This document shows, in pieces, positions 24,525 to 33,341 of a stretch of 60,192 bases of DNA. The notes under the pieces were generated by a model. It saw only the letters and a list, made by a program, of their open reading frames with translations. It had not been told where the DNA came from and searched no databases. The position numbers were made by a program, and so were the translations under genes. Position 1 is the first letter of the stretch. Each line of letters starts with the position of its first letter. This DNA comes from Crocinitomicaceae bacterium (lineage in GTDB: Bacteria; Bacteroidota; Bacteroidia; Flavobacteriales_D; Crocinitomicaceae), in the NCBI GenBank assembly GCA_029247685.1, contig JAQWKT010000074.1:1-60192 (forward strand). The letters run 5' to 3'.

Positions 24525-25934
24525 ATGAGAAACTTTTCTAGCAAATTACAACACCCCATTTTCAAGGTAGTCTCTCAGGTTTCAACACACAGAGAGGTTC
24601 CCTGTTATGTCGTAGGTGGATTTGTTCGAGATCTCATACTAGAAAGGGCCTCTAAAGATATTGATATCGTCGTTGTTGGAGATGGAATGACCCTAGCTAA
24701 AGAAATAGCTTTAAAACTAAAAGTTAAAAAAATATCTTGTTTCAAAACTTATGGAACAGCTCATTTTAAGTACAAGGATATTGATGTTGAATTTGTTGGA
24801 GCCCGAAAAGAATCTTATTCTAAAGAATCAAGAAATCCTCTAGTTAAAAAAGCCTCTTTAGAAGAAGATCTTCAGCGTAGAGATTTTACCATTAATGCTC
24901 TCGCGTTAAATTTAAATAACGAGAATTTTGGGGATTTAATCGATTTATTTGATGGAATCAGCGATCTAGAAAATCAAATAATCAAGACTCCTTATCTTCC
25001 TGTAGAAACTTATAGTGATGATCCACTAAGAATGTTAAGAGCAATTCGATTTGCCTCACAGTTAAATTTTAAAATATCTATAGATAGCCTGAAATCTATT
25101 CATGAAAATGCACATCGAATCGACATAATCACCAAAGAAAGAATCACTGAAGAGCTTAATAAAATTATATTATCCAAAAAACCTTCAAAAGGTTTAAGAT
25201 TATTAAAAACAACAAATCTCCTAAAGTATTTTTTTCCAGAATTGCTAAATCTAAGTGGCGTAGAAACAATTGATGGCAAGTCACACAAAGATAATTTTAA
25301 CCATACCTTAGAAGTTGTCGATAATATTTCAGAAACCACAGATAATCTTTGGTTAAGGTGGGCCGCATTACTTCATGATATTGCTAAACCGAAAACAAAA
25401 AAGTTCGATAAAAAAATCGGATGGACATTTCATGGTCATGAAGAGATTGGAGCAAAAATGGTTCCTTCTATTTTTAAACGCTTGCGTCTTCCTTTAGATT
25501 CTAAAATGAAATTTGTAAAGAAAATGGTTCGTCTGCATTTAAGACCTATAGCGCTTGTTAAAGGATCGGTAACCGATGCTGCATTAAGAAGGCTTTTAAA
25601 TGAAGCAGGCGATGACATTGACAATCTTATGATGCTTTGTAATGCTGACATTACCTCTAAAAATGATTATAGAGTTAAAAAATACAAAAGGAATTTTGAA
25701 ATAGTTATCCAAAAACTGAAGGACGTCGAAGAAAGGGATAGTATTCGAAATTTTCAACCGCCAATAAATGGAGAATTTATTATGAAAACATTTAAAATAT
25801 CTCCATGCAAAGAAGTTGGACTTATTAAGTCCAAACTTAAAGAAGCTATTTTAGATGGAGAAATTGAGAACACCTTTGATCAAGCTTATAATGAAATGCT
25901 TAAAATTGCAGAAAAGTTAGGCTTAAAAATTTAA
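24525..25934 (+). CDS. CCA-adding enzyme-type tRNA nucleotidyltransferase with HD domain
   Basis: The 469-residue protein is a class II nucleotidyltransferase: GGFVRDLIL near 31-39, the DIDIVVVG metal motif at about 44-51, the RRDFTINALALN block near 118-129, and the helical RNA/ATP-specificity region with DDPLRMLRAIRFA near 165-177. An HD domain follows with LLHDIAKP and the HGHEE segment near 285-310. It adds CCA, or part of it, to tRNA 3' ends. Some phyla split the job between two enzymes, so A-adding versus full CCA-adding cannot be decided by eye. It lies in the same direction as tlyA. Confidence 0.9.
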   Translation: MRNFSSKLQHPIFKVVSQVSTHREVPCYVVGGFVRDLILERASKDIDIVVVGDGMTLAKEIALKLKVKKISCFKTYGTAHFKYKDIDVEFVGARKESYSKESRNPLVKKASLEEDLQRRDFTINALALNLNNENFGDLIDLFDGISDLENQIIKTPYLPVETYSDDPLRMLRAIRFASQLNFKISIDSLKSIHENAHRIDIITKERITEELNKIILSKKPSKGLRLLKTTNLLKYFFPELLNLSGVETIDGKSHKDNFNHTLEVVDNISETTDNLWLRWAALLHDIAKPKTKKFDKKIGWTFHGHEEIGAKMVPSIFKRLRLPLDSKMKFVKKMVRLHLRPIALVKGSVTDAALRRLLNEAGDDIDNLMMLCNADITSKNDYRVKKYKRNFEIVIQKLKDVEERDSIRNFQPPINGEFIMKTFKISPCKEVGLIKSKLKEAILDGEIENTFDQAYNEMLKIAEKLGLKI

Positions 25935-25956
25935 TGGAATTTCAAAGAATAAACAG

Positions 25957-25964
25957 TAAATTTG
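25957..25964 (+). promoter_or_regulatory. -7 promoter box TAAATTTG for the TnpR-like gene
   Basis: TAAATTTG matches TAnnTTTG and ends 27 bp before the ATG at 25992. It falls in the 57-bp gap after the CCA-type gene. No strong -33 box is visible. Confidence 0.45.
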
Positions 25965-25991
25965 TGCAACTTTTTTAGCTATTAAAGCCAA

Positions 25992-26507
25992 ATGTCAGCA
26001 CTTAAATTTAGAATTCTACTAGACACTGCTAATGATGATGAAATTTTCAGAGATGTCTTAATTGATGAATCAAATAGTTTTGAATCATTTTATAAAATAA
26101 TTTTACAATCCTTTAATTTTAGTGGCCAGGAAATGGCTAGTTTTTATGTCTCAAATAATCAATGGGATAAAGGACATGAAATTAGTTTAATGGATTTATC
26201 TAATGATGAAGACACACAAATTAATTGTTCTACGATGAACAATACAATCATCAAAGATTTCATTAGTCAAGAGGATCAAAAATTCATTTTTATTTATGAC
26301 TTTTTAAATATGTGGATATTTTTAATAGAGCTTATTGGAAAAGAGGATGGGGATTTATCATCTCCTAAACTAATTCTTGAAGTTGGAAATTCTCCAAATG
26401 AAAATGAAAACACGAACTTAAATACCTTAATCTTTGAAAATCAATTTCCAGAAGAAGATTCTGAAATAGATTCCAACGATTTAGAAGAAGATTATTATGA
26501 TTACTAA
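25992..26507 (+). CDS. pRiA4b ORF-3 / IS1096-passenger-like protein, not a mobile element
   Basis: The 171-residue protein starts ALKFRILLDTANDDEIFRDV and contains SFESFYKIILQSFNFSGQEM followed by a Trp-Asp-Lys-Gly segment, the pattern of the plasmid pRiA4b ORF-3-like fold. Automatic annotation in Bacteroidetes often calls it 'IS1096 element passenger TnpR family'. It has an acidic C-terminal tail rich in Glu/Asp. There are no terminal inverted repeats, transposase or resolvase catalytic Ser nearby, so the mobile-element label is misleading. It is soluble, with no known function. The methyltransferase gene begins 2 bp later. Confidence 0.7.
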   Translation: MSALKFRILLDTANDDEIFRDVLIDESNSFESFYKIILQSFNFSGQEMASFYVSNNQWDKGHEISLMDLSNDEDTQINCSTMNNTIIKDFISQEDQKFIFIYDFLNMWIFLIELIGKEDGDLSSPKLILEVGNSPNENENTNLNTLIFENQFPEEDSEIDSNDLEEDYYDY

Positions 26508-26509
26508 GC

Positions 26510-27217
26510 ATGAAAAACATGAATAATGATCCAATAGGTATAGCGATTAATAGTTATCACAAAAATCAAAAAGATCTTGATATAATTGTTAAATCAGATA
26601 TATGTGAAGATGACATAATTCCTTTGGAAATATTGTTTCGCTCCATTGAAGAAATGCCAAGTTTAGAAAAAATAGCATTAGATAAATGCAATGGGAAGAT
26701 TTTAGATGTTGGCGCATGTGCTGGACCTCATTCTTTAGAATTAAAAAAAAGAGGGCATGATGTTTTTGCAATTGACATTTCCGAAGGAGCGATTTCTTAT
26801 TTAAGAGAAAATAGTATCAATGCAACAAAAACCTCCTTTTTAAATTTTAAAAAAGGAGAATTTGACACGATCCTGATGCTAATGAATGGAATTGGAATTG
26901 CAGGAGATTTGAAAAATCTTGGCCCTACTTTAATGCATGCATATTCGCTTTTGAATAAAAATGGGAAAGTATTATGCGATTCTTCCAACATTAAATATCT
27001 ATATGAACAAGAGGATGGATCTATTTGGAAAGATTTAAATGCCGATTATTATGGAAACTTTAGATTTCAAATGCAGTATAAAAAAGCTAAAGGATCTTGG
27101 TTTAATTGGCTATATGTTGATTATGATAATCTTCATAAGATAGCTTCATCAATAGGGTTTAAATGCCAAAAAGTTCATGAAGAGAACAATCATTTTTTAG
27201 CAGAATTAATTAAATAA
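26510..27217 (+). CDS. Class I SAM-dependent methyltransferase
   Basis: The 235-residue protein has SAM motif I ILDVGACAGPHSLEL near 64-78, an acidic residue at the end of beta 2 (FAIDISE near 88-94) and a motif IV-like FDTILMLMNGIGIAG near 117-131. The overall shape fits a small-molecule or unclassified class I methyltransferase. The substrate is not evident. The chosen start has a second Met three codons later (MKNMNNDP), so the true start could be either. It is tightly packed between the TnpR-like gene and nadC, with gaps of 2 and 6 bp. Confidence 0.85.
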   Translation: MKNMNNDPIGIAINSYHKNQKDLDIIVKSDICEDDIIPLEILFRSIEEMPSLEKIALDKCNGKILDVGACAGPHSLELKKRGHDVFAIDISEGAISYLRENSINATKTSFLNFKKGEFDTILMLMNGIGIAGDLKNLGPTLMHAYSLLNKNGKVLCDSSNIKYLYEQEDGSIWKDLNADYYGNFRFQMQYKKAKGSWFNWLYVDYDNLHKIASSIGFKCQKVHEENNHFLAELIK

Positions 27218-27223
27218 ATTAAG

Positions 27224-28060
27224 ATGGATTTAAACGCATTTATCAAAGAGGCTCTTAATGAAGATATAGGGGATGGAGATCATACTAGTCTAGCTTGTTT
27301 TCCCAATAATGCAATTGGAAAAGCTAATTTAATATCAAAAGATATTGGAATTATTGCTGGAATAGAGTTAGCAAAAAAAATTATTTGCACTTATGATGAT
27401 AACATTTACATTGAAACGTTTAAAAAAGATGGAGATGAAATTCAAATAGGCGATCTTATTTTTAGTTTAAATGGACCTGCACAATCTATTTTAAGCATTG
27501 AAAGGCTTTTCCTTAATTGTATGCAAAGGATGAGTGGAATCGCTTCTCAAACCGCTAAAATAAAGCAACTAGTAGCCCATACTGATGTAACAATTCTAGA
27601 TACAAGAAAAACTACTCCACTATTTAGAGAAATTGAAAAATGGGCCGTTCGAATTGGAGGAGGGCAAAATCATCGATTCGGCTTATTTGATATGGTAATG
27701 ATTAAAGACAACCATGTTGATTTTTCTGGGGGTATAAAAAATGCCATAATCTCAGTTAAAAAATATTTGGAAGAAAATAATAAAAACTTAAAGATTGAAG
27801 TAGAGGTTCGTAATCAATCCGAACTTGAGGAAGCAATACAAATAGGTGGAGTAGATCGTATCCTATTTGATAATTTTTCTCCAGCGGAATTAAACATCGC
27901 TTTAGCAATGGTTCCTAATAATATTGAAACAGAAGCTTCTGGAGGAATAACGATAGAAACAATAAAGGAATATGCAGAGACAGGGGTACAATTTATTTCT
28001 GTTGGAGCATTAACACATAGCTATAAAAGTATTGACTTAAGCCTAAAAGCGAATTTTTAA
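27224..28060 (+). CDS. nadC: Nicotinate-nucleotide pyrophosphorylase (carboxylating)
   Basis: The 278-residue protein shows the quinolinate phosphoribosyltransferase blocks in order: an N-terminal EDIGDGDHTS segment, DTRKTTP near 126-132, KWAVRIGGGQNHRFGLFDMV near 139-158 with the KDNH motif, EVEVRN, VDRILFDNFSP and EASGGITIETI. The enzyme turns quinolinate and PRPP into nicotinate mononucleotide for NAD synthesis in the cytoplasm. It sits at the end of a tight three-gene run (gap 6 bp) and overlaps the convergent TPR gene by 18 bp. nadA and nadB are not in the window. Confidence 0.95.
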   Translation: MDLNAFIKEALNEDIGDGDHTSLACFPNNAIGKANLISKDIGIIAGIELAKKIICTYDDNIYIETFKKDGDEIQIGDLIFSLNGPAQSILSIERLFLNCMQRMSGIASQTAKIKQLVAHTDVTILDTRKTTPLFREIEKWAVRIGGGQNHRFGLFDMVMIKDNHVDFSGGIKNAIISVKKYLEENNKNLKIEVEVRNQSELEEAIQIGGVDRILFDNFSPAELNIALAMVPNNIETEASGGITIETIKEYAETGVQFISVGALTHSYKSIDLSLKANF

Positions 28061-29269
28061 TTTCGAATTAAGCAAAATTAAAGTAACAACAGCAAATCCA
28101 ACAATTGCAAATTCTATTAATATAGAATATTCCTTTTGTTTTAATTTTCTTTTTGGTGGATTATATTGTATTGGATCTACTAAATTTAGTAATTGTTGAT
28201 ACTCTTTTATTTTTAATTTATTATTTGAAGAAATTCTTTGTATCAACGTATCTTTATATAAAGATGCAGTTTTAAAGTCCTTTTTTATTTCACAAATATT
28301 TGACAATCCGTTCCAACATTCAACTTCTTCATTAAATAAATAGTTTTCCATTGTTACTGAAAGAGCTAGATTATACATTTTGATGGATTGATCAAAATCA
28401 TTTATTAATAAATAAACTTCTGCTAGATTATAATAACTCTCAAATAATTGTTTTGGAGAATTAATCTCTTTTCTAATAGTCAAGGATTTAATAAAATAAG
28501 CCTTTGCTTTTTCAAAATTGTTATTTGTAGCGAACCAAACCCCTAAATTATTGTAAGATAAAGAAATCTGAATTTTAGAAGTCGATTGTAAAGCATATTC
28601 ATGACTTTTTAATAGGTATTCTTTTGCTAAAAACAACCTATTGTTATTTATTTCATAAGTTCCTAAAAAAGCCAATGCATTTGAAGCAGATTCTAATTTA
28701 TTATGATATAAACATTGTCTTAAATAATGATTCGCATAAGATGTTGCTTTTAAGTGATCGCCTAAATTACTATATACCTGAGCCAAGTTAATCTCAGACA
28801 TAAATGAAATAGTAATGTCTTTTGACTTGCTCGCGCATTTCAACGATTGTTCAAAATAATTTTTTGCTTCATAGTAATCATTTTCAACAAAAAAAGAAAC
28901 CCCAATTTCACTTAAGGTTTCTGCAGCAAGAGTTTTATCGTCCATTTTTTCAAAATAGGCCAAAGAATGTTTTAAATAATCACGGCCTTTTGAAGGATAT
29001 CCTTTTCTTATAAAGAAACTACCCATAGACCTTTTAGCAACTGAGATAGCAAATAAGTTATTATTAATATTAGAATGCTGTAAAAGTTTAAGTGCATCAA
29101 TTTTTAAAGAATCGAGGTTATTTCTTAAATATCTATTCCATTTTTCTAGCGATAAAGAAGCTTGATTATTAATATCTAAAGAAGAAGCTTGTTGAGAATG
29201 AAAACTAAAAGAGAGAAGTAAAAAGAAAGCAAGAATAAATAAATTAAAGCGGTGCTTATATCTAAACAT
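28043..29269 (-). CDS. TPR-repeat protein with signal peptide and C-terminal membrane anchor
   Basis: The protein has a signal peptide (MFRYKHRF then a hydrophobic core ending FSFHSQQ), about seven tetratricopeptide repeats over ~60-350, and a membrane segment IEFAIVGFAVVTLILLN close to the end, with only about seven residues after it. I start it at 29269; an upstream ATG at 29311 would add 14 residues with a second hydrophobic stretch and is less likely. Bacteroidetes sensor kinases and LuxR-type regulators often have signal peptide-TPR-TM followed by a kinase or helix-turn-helix; here the cytoplasmic part is missing. It is divergent from the Crp/Fnr gene and its 3' end overlaps nadC by 18 bp. 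Confidence 0.8.
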   Translation of the reverse strand: MFRYKHRFNLFILAFFLLLSFSFHSQQASSLDINNQASLSLEKWNRYLRNNLDSLKIDALKLLQHSNINNNLFAISVAKRSMGSFFIRKGYPSKGRDYLKHSLAYFEKMDDKTLAAETLSEIGVSFFVENDYYEAKNYFEQSLKCASKSKDITISFMSEINLAQVYSNLGDHLKATSYANHYLRQCLYHNKLESASNALAFLGTYEINNNRLFLAKEYLLKSHEYALQSTSKIQISLSYNNLGVWFATNNNFEKAKAYFIKSLTIRKEINSPKQLFESYYNLAEVYLLINDFDQSIKMYNLALSVTMENYLFNEEVECWNGLSNICEIKKDFKTASLYKDTLIQRISSNNKLKIKEYQQLLNLVDPIQYNPPKRKLKQKEYSILIEFAIVGFAVVTLILLNSKLKIRF

Positions 29270-29352
29270 TAAATTAAAACTAAAAAGAAATATTCGATAA
29301 ACAGCTAGCATTTTTTTAAAAAAAGTACTTAATTTTAAATAAAATACAAGAA

Positions 29353-29961
29353 GTGGAACAAATTCTAGATGAAATAGGAGAAAAAATAGACTTTAAAAAA
29401 AACGAAATTCTTTTTCATGACGGAAATCATCCTAAAGGAGTATTTAAAATTCTAAAAGGAAAGGTTAAAATTTATGCTTGTGGGGATGATGGAAAAGAAC
29501 ACATTATACATATTGCTTCTAAAGCTGAAATAATAGGGTTTAGAGCAATATTAAGTGGAGTTCCTTATAAGGTTTCTGCAAAAACACTCGAATATTGCCA
29601 TATTCAATTTATAAAAAAATTGGACTTTATGGAAGTAATGAATTCCAATACAAAATTTAGAAATAATATTATTGTTAAACTTTCTAGAGAACTTGGAGAT
29701 AGAGCTCTAATGGTTACAACTTTGTCTCAAAAAACTGTTAAATCAAGACTTGCATTATCATTAATTCAATTAAATGAAATTTATAATGGAACAATTACTT
29801 TATCAAGAGAAGATTTGGCTAATTTTATTGGAACGGCAACTGAAAACTTAATTAGAACATTAAAAATGTTTAAAACAGAAAAATTAATCCATATAGATGG
29901 AAAAAAAATAGAACTTCTGAATACTCAAAAATTAAACGAAATTGGAAAAGATTTACTTTAA
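29353..29961 (+). CDS. Crp/Fnr-family transcriptional regulator
   Basis: The 202-residue protein has a cyclic-nucleotide-binding-fold effector domain (about 1-118, with FHDGNHPKGVFKILKGKVKI), a dimer helix, and a Crp-type winged helix at about 150-200 with the recognition segment LSREDLANFIGTATENLIRT. It lacks the Fnr cysteine cluster: only two Cys are present (near 47 and 80), in positions that do not match Fnr. The ligand is unknown. It starts with GTG; no ATG exists between the last upstream stop and the conserved domain. The Trk potassium genes follow in the same direction 24 bp downstream, so it may regulate them or itself. Confidence 0.88.
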   Translation: MEQILDEIGEKIDFKKNEILFHDGNHPKGVFKILKGKVKIYACGDDGKEHIIHIASKAEIIGFRAILSGVPYKVSAKTLEYCHIQFIKKLDFMEVMNSNTKFRNNIIVKLSRELGDRALMVTTLSQKTVKSRLALSLIQLNEIYNGTITLSREDLANFIGTATENLIRTLKMFKTEKLIHIDGKKIELLNTQKLNEIGKDLL

Positions 29962-29985
29962 TTTAACTTATAATTTAATATAGCC

Positions 29986-31719
29986 TTGAAAGAATTCTTA
30001 AAAAAATACCTAAAGTTCTCTTTTATTTTAAGCAGTTCAGCCATGGCTTTTATGATTATTGAAACTGGCTTTTCAATGCCATATTGGTTCAAAAGTATCG
30101 GTTCCTATTTATATCTCATTACTCTTGGTTTTGGATCTATAACAATTATCGTTAGGTACTTAGGCTTTCAAATACCAAAAATACACATCTTGCTAACTGA
30201 TTTGTTGATACTAACCATATTTGGGTTTAGCTTATACAATCAAATATATGAAGTGATAGATACTTATCAAAAAGCATTCGTATTAGTTGCTATAATTGTC
30301 TTATTCCTTAGAGAACTATCTACAATAAATCTACAATACAAGAAATCTTTTAAAAACCCAGCACAATTGTTTGGCATAAGTTTTTTGATTCTAGTAATTA
30401 TTGGAGCCTTTTTTTTATATCTTCCTAATTCCACACACCATGGTATAAAATTTATAGATGCTTTATTTACTTCGGTAAGTGCCGTTTGTGTAACTGGTCT
30501 TTCTACGGTGAATACAGCACAAACATTTACACTTCTTGGAAAAAGTATTATCCTCTTATTAATTCAAATTGGAGGACTTGGCATCATGACTTTTGCAAGT
30601 TATTTTAGCTTTTTTTTTAAAGGTGGAACCTCTTATCAAAATACTTTAGTATTAGGAAGTATCACGAATTCTCAACAAATTGGAAAAGTCATAAGCACCC
30701 TTAAAAATATCATTCTTGTAACATTTATATTCGAATTAGTAGGTGCTATTAGCATTTATTTCTCCATTGATGCTGAACTATTTACATCCGAATTTGAGCG
30801 TATTTATTTTTCAATTTTTCATAGTATTTCCTCATTCAATAATGCTGGCTTTTCAACATTACCAAATGGATTATACGAATTTACTTTTCGATTTAATTAT
30901 CCACTTCATTTAATCATTTCATTTCTCTTTATTCTTGGTGGCTTAGGTTTCCCTATAGTTTTTAACATTTTCAATTATTTTAAATATGGAATCCTTCGAT
31001 TAATTAATTCTTTTCTTCAAAAAAAGAGGTTTCATCATATGCCTTGGGTTTTAAACCTTAATTCAAGGTTAATTTTATTCACTTCATTTATTTTAATTTT
31101 TGGTGGAACAATCCTTATCTTTATTTTTGAGTATCATTATAGTTTATCAGAGCACGATTTAGTTGGAAAAATGGTAACCGCATTTTTTAGTGCGACAACT
31201 CCAAGAACTGCCGGATTCAATACTATAGACATGGCAACTCAAAGCTTTCCAACTATCATGATAATTATCCTTCTAATGTGGATTGGTGGTTCACCAGCAT
31301 CCACAGCAGGTGGAATTAAAACGAGTACTTTTGCACTTGCTAGTTTAAACATAATAAGCTTAGCGAAAAGTAAAAATAGAATTGAGATCTTTGGAAGAGA
31401 GATATCAAACAATTCTATTAAAAGATCTTTTGCTGCTATTTCTTTATCCCTAATGGTTATTGGTTTAGGTATTCTTATTATTGGTGCTGTTGAGCCCGAA
31501 TTATCTTTTTTACATATTATTTTTGAATGCTTTTCTGCTTATAGTACTGTTGGACTGACATTAGGAATTACAACAAAATTAAGTATCGTAAGCAAATGTG
31601 TACTAATGTTAATTATGTTTATAGGTAGAGTAAGTATGCTTACGATATTAATTGCACTTTTTGAAGAGGTTAAATTCACAAATTATAAAACTCCAAAAGA
31701 AGAAATTTTAATAAATTAG
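29986..31719 (+). CDS. TrkH/KtrB-family potassium uptake channel subunit
   Basis: The 577-residue membrane protein has an added N-terminal region of about 130 residues with four hydrophobic segments, and then four M1-P-M2 repeats. The first selectivity filter is SAVCVTGLSTV near 166-176, with later filter segments around SSFNNAGFST, TTPRTAGFNT and SAYSTVGLT, each with the conserved Gly. Family members take up K+ together with an RCK partner, encoded here by the next gene. A TTG start is used: TAA at 29971-29973 is the last in-frame stop and the next ATG lies at residue 20 within the first helix. Confidence 0.93.
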   Translation: MKEFLKKYLKFSFILSSSAMAFMIIETGFSMPYWFKSIGSYLYLITLGFGSITIIVRYLGFQIPKIHILLTDLLILTIFGFSLYNQIYEVIDTYQKAFVLVAIIVLFLRELSTINLQYKKSFKNPAQLFGISFLILVIIGAFFLYLPNSTHHGIKFIDALFTSVSAVCVTGLSTVNTAQTFTLLGKSIILLLIQIGGLGIMTFASYFSFFFKGGTSYQNTLVLGSITNSQQIGKVISTLKNIILVTFIFELVGAISIYFSIDAELFTSEFERIYFSIFHSISSFNNAGFSTLPNGLYEFTFRFNYPLHLIISFLFILGGLGFPIVFNIFNYFKYGILRLINSFLQKKRFHHMPWVLNLNSRLILFTSFILIFGGTILIFIFEYHYSLSEHDLVGKMVTAFFSATTPRTAGFNTIDMATQSFPTIMIIILLMWIGGSPASTAGGIKTSTFALASLNIISLAKSKNRIEIFGREISNNSIKRSFAAISLSLMVIGLGILIIGAVEPELSFLHIIFECFSAYSTVGLTLGITTKLSIVSKCVLMLIMFIGRVSMLTILIALFEEVKFTNYKTPKEEILIN

Positions 31720-31722
31720 ATT

Positions 31723-32406
31723 ATGAAATGTATTGTACTTGGCATGGGTAGTTTTGGTGCTTCTCTTGCTATTAAATTAACAGAACAAGGAAATGAAGTA
31801 ATTGGGATTGACAATTCGATGGATCGAGTTGAAATGTTTAAAGAGCATGTTTCTCATATAATTTGTTTGGATGCAACCGATCAAGATGCAGTTTCAAATC
31901 TTCCTATAGAAGATACCGATGTTATCATTGTAGCAATTGGAGAAAACCAAGGAGCAAATCTTATGGCAACAGCTGCGGTAAAAAACCTAAATGCTAAAAG
32001 AGTAATAAGCAGAAGCGTTAATCCTCTTCAAGAGAATGTTTTGCTTGCTATGGGAATTGAGGAAATTATTAACCCTGAAGTTGAGTCAGCAGAAAGACTA
32101 GCAAAAAAACTATGTTTGACTGGGCTTATCGATTCATTTGAAATTGATGGAAAATATAGTATCGTTGAAATTGAAGTTCCCGAAAAATACCTTAACAAAA
32201 CTTTGGAAGAAATTGGATTTAGAAGAAATCACAATTTAGTTATCTTGACTACTCTTAAAAAAGAAAAAAAGAAAAATATACTGGGCATTTCTTTTGGTAA
32301 AAAATATGTTAACGGGGTAGCAACGCCAAAAACCATTCTAGAAGAAGGAGATATCTTAGTAATTTATGGAAGTAATGACGATATCAAAAACATGATTGAC
32401 TCCTAA
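31723..32406 (+). CDS. TrkA/KtrA potassium channel regulatory subunit (RCK)
   Basis: The 227-residue protein has an RCK N-terminal Rossmann domain (GMGSFGASLA near 7-16, then VIGIDNSMDRVE) and an RCK-C domain from about 140 ending EEGDILVIYGSNDDI. These subunits bind NAD(H) or adenine nucleotides, and in some systems c-di-AMP, to gate the TrkH/KtrB pore. The single-RCK length fits KtrA rather than the duplicated E. coli TrkA. It starts 3 bp after the channel gene stop, so the two form one operon. Confidence 0.93.
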   Translation: MKCIVLGMGSFGASLAIKLTEQGNEVIGIDNSMDRVEMFKEHVSHIICLDATDQDAVSNLPIEDTDVIIVAIGENQGANLMATAAVKNLNAKRVISRSVNPLQENVLLAMGIEEIINPEVESAERLAKKLCLTGLIDSFEIDGKYSIVEIEVPEKYLNKTLEEIGFRRNHNLVILTTLKKEKKKNILGISFGKKYVNGVATPKTILEEGDILVIYGSNDDIKNMIDS

Positions 32407-32413
32407 ATCTTGA

Positions 32414-33340
32414 TTGTTGAAACCCCAAAACATTAAAAAAATAATTGCATTACTAATCTCTTTTAGTTTCATTTCTTCAATAGCATTAGGTAGCAATAAG
32501 ATTCAAGACCCATCTGTTGGATTTAACTTAAGCTTTATTTTTAATCTCTCTTCTCATCAAAACCAATATGGAATTAAACTAAACACCTATGTTTTATTTA
32601 AAAACATACAAGTTAATACCGAAAGTATTTATTCATTTTATTCATTTACTTATGGAAAAAGAAAAAATGTTTTGGAAAGTAAAAACAGCATTGGAATTGT
32701 TGGAACTTGGGGAAGAGAAAAAGGGAATATTGATTTTGAATTATCCCCTATAACCAATCAGGGAAATAAAAACATTTCATTAGGGTATGCCTATATTTTT
32801 TACAAGGATAATGTACAAACTTCTCAATCTTCCGGGGCAATCTCTTTGCATTATAAACAATGGGGTATAACTCATGAAAATGATTTTTTTGCTGGAAAAG
32901 GCCGAGATCGATATAGAACCGCAAAAATGCGTTTATCTTTTCAAGATTCACTACTTAAATACCAAACTGGTTTTAATTTATGGACAGGCGAAACAAATGG
33001 AACAGATTGGATAAAAAAGAAAACAAAAAAATGTCCAAATGGGTATAAAAACCTTTTTGATTTGCCTTATGGAAGAACCAGCCATGGAATATTTTACTTA
33101 GGAATAAGTGGGTTTATTTTAGATCGTTCAATTGGAAATATAAAAATTGGATGGGATAGTGAACAAATAAGACATGTTATTCAAAATAGATTTATGCATG
33201 ACTTGCCATTTATCCCAAAATCAATCGCTAGAAAAACTCCTCATTATCCTAGACTTAATACAAATGGATTCCCAATATTTAGTAAAAATGAAGCTCGAAA
33301 GAGCTGTTTTTATTATGAATTTGGTTGGAATAATAATTAA
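32414..33340 (+). CDS. Exported protein with polymorphic-toxin-23-like C-terminal domain
   Basis: The 308-residue protein has a signal peptide (about 1-26, ending SSIALGS). From about 150 it matches my recollection of the bacterial toxin 23 domain: WGITHENDFFAGKGRDRYRT, TGFNLWTGE, YGRTSHGIFYLGISGF and EQIRHVIQNRFMHDLPF. The first half is made of alternating polar/aromatic strands that resemble a small outer-membrane barrel. No immunity gene, Rhs, PAAR or LXG module is nearby, so toxin activity is doubtful. The TTG start is forced by a TGA codon directly upstream. It follows trkA by 7 bp and is convergent with ffh with a 1-bp gap. Confidence 0.62.
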   Translation: MLKPQNIKKIIALLISFSFISSIALGSNKIQDPSVGFNLSFIFNLSSHQNQYGIKLNTYVLFKNIQVNTESIYSFYSFTYGKRKNVLESKNSIGIVGTWGREKGNIDFELSPITNQGNKNISLGYAYIFYKDNVQTSQSSGAISLHYKQWGITHENDFFAGKGRDRYRTAKMRLSFQDSLLKYQTGFNLWTGETNGTDWIKKKTKKCPNGYKNLFDLPYGRTSHGIFYLGISGFILDRSIGNIKIGWDSEQIRHVIQNRFMHDLPFIPKSIARKTPHYPRLNTNGFPIFSKNEARKSCFYYEFGWNNN

Positions 33341-33341
33341 A

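Noticed and set aside
25992-26507. Insertion sequence suggested by the IS1096/TnpR label of this family
   Set aside because: No transposase, terminal inverted repeats or target duplication, and codon use like its neighbours.
28043-28060. Regulatory meaning of the 18-bp convergent overlap between nadC and the TPR gene
   Set aside because: A second convergent pair (15868-15885) overlaps by the same length, but nothing in either overlap suggests a structure; tight packing explains both.
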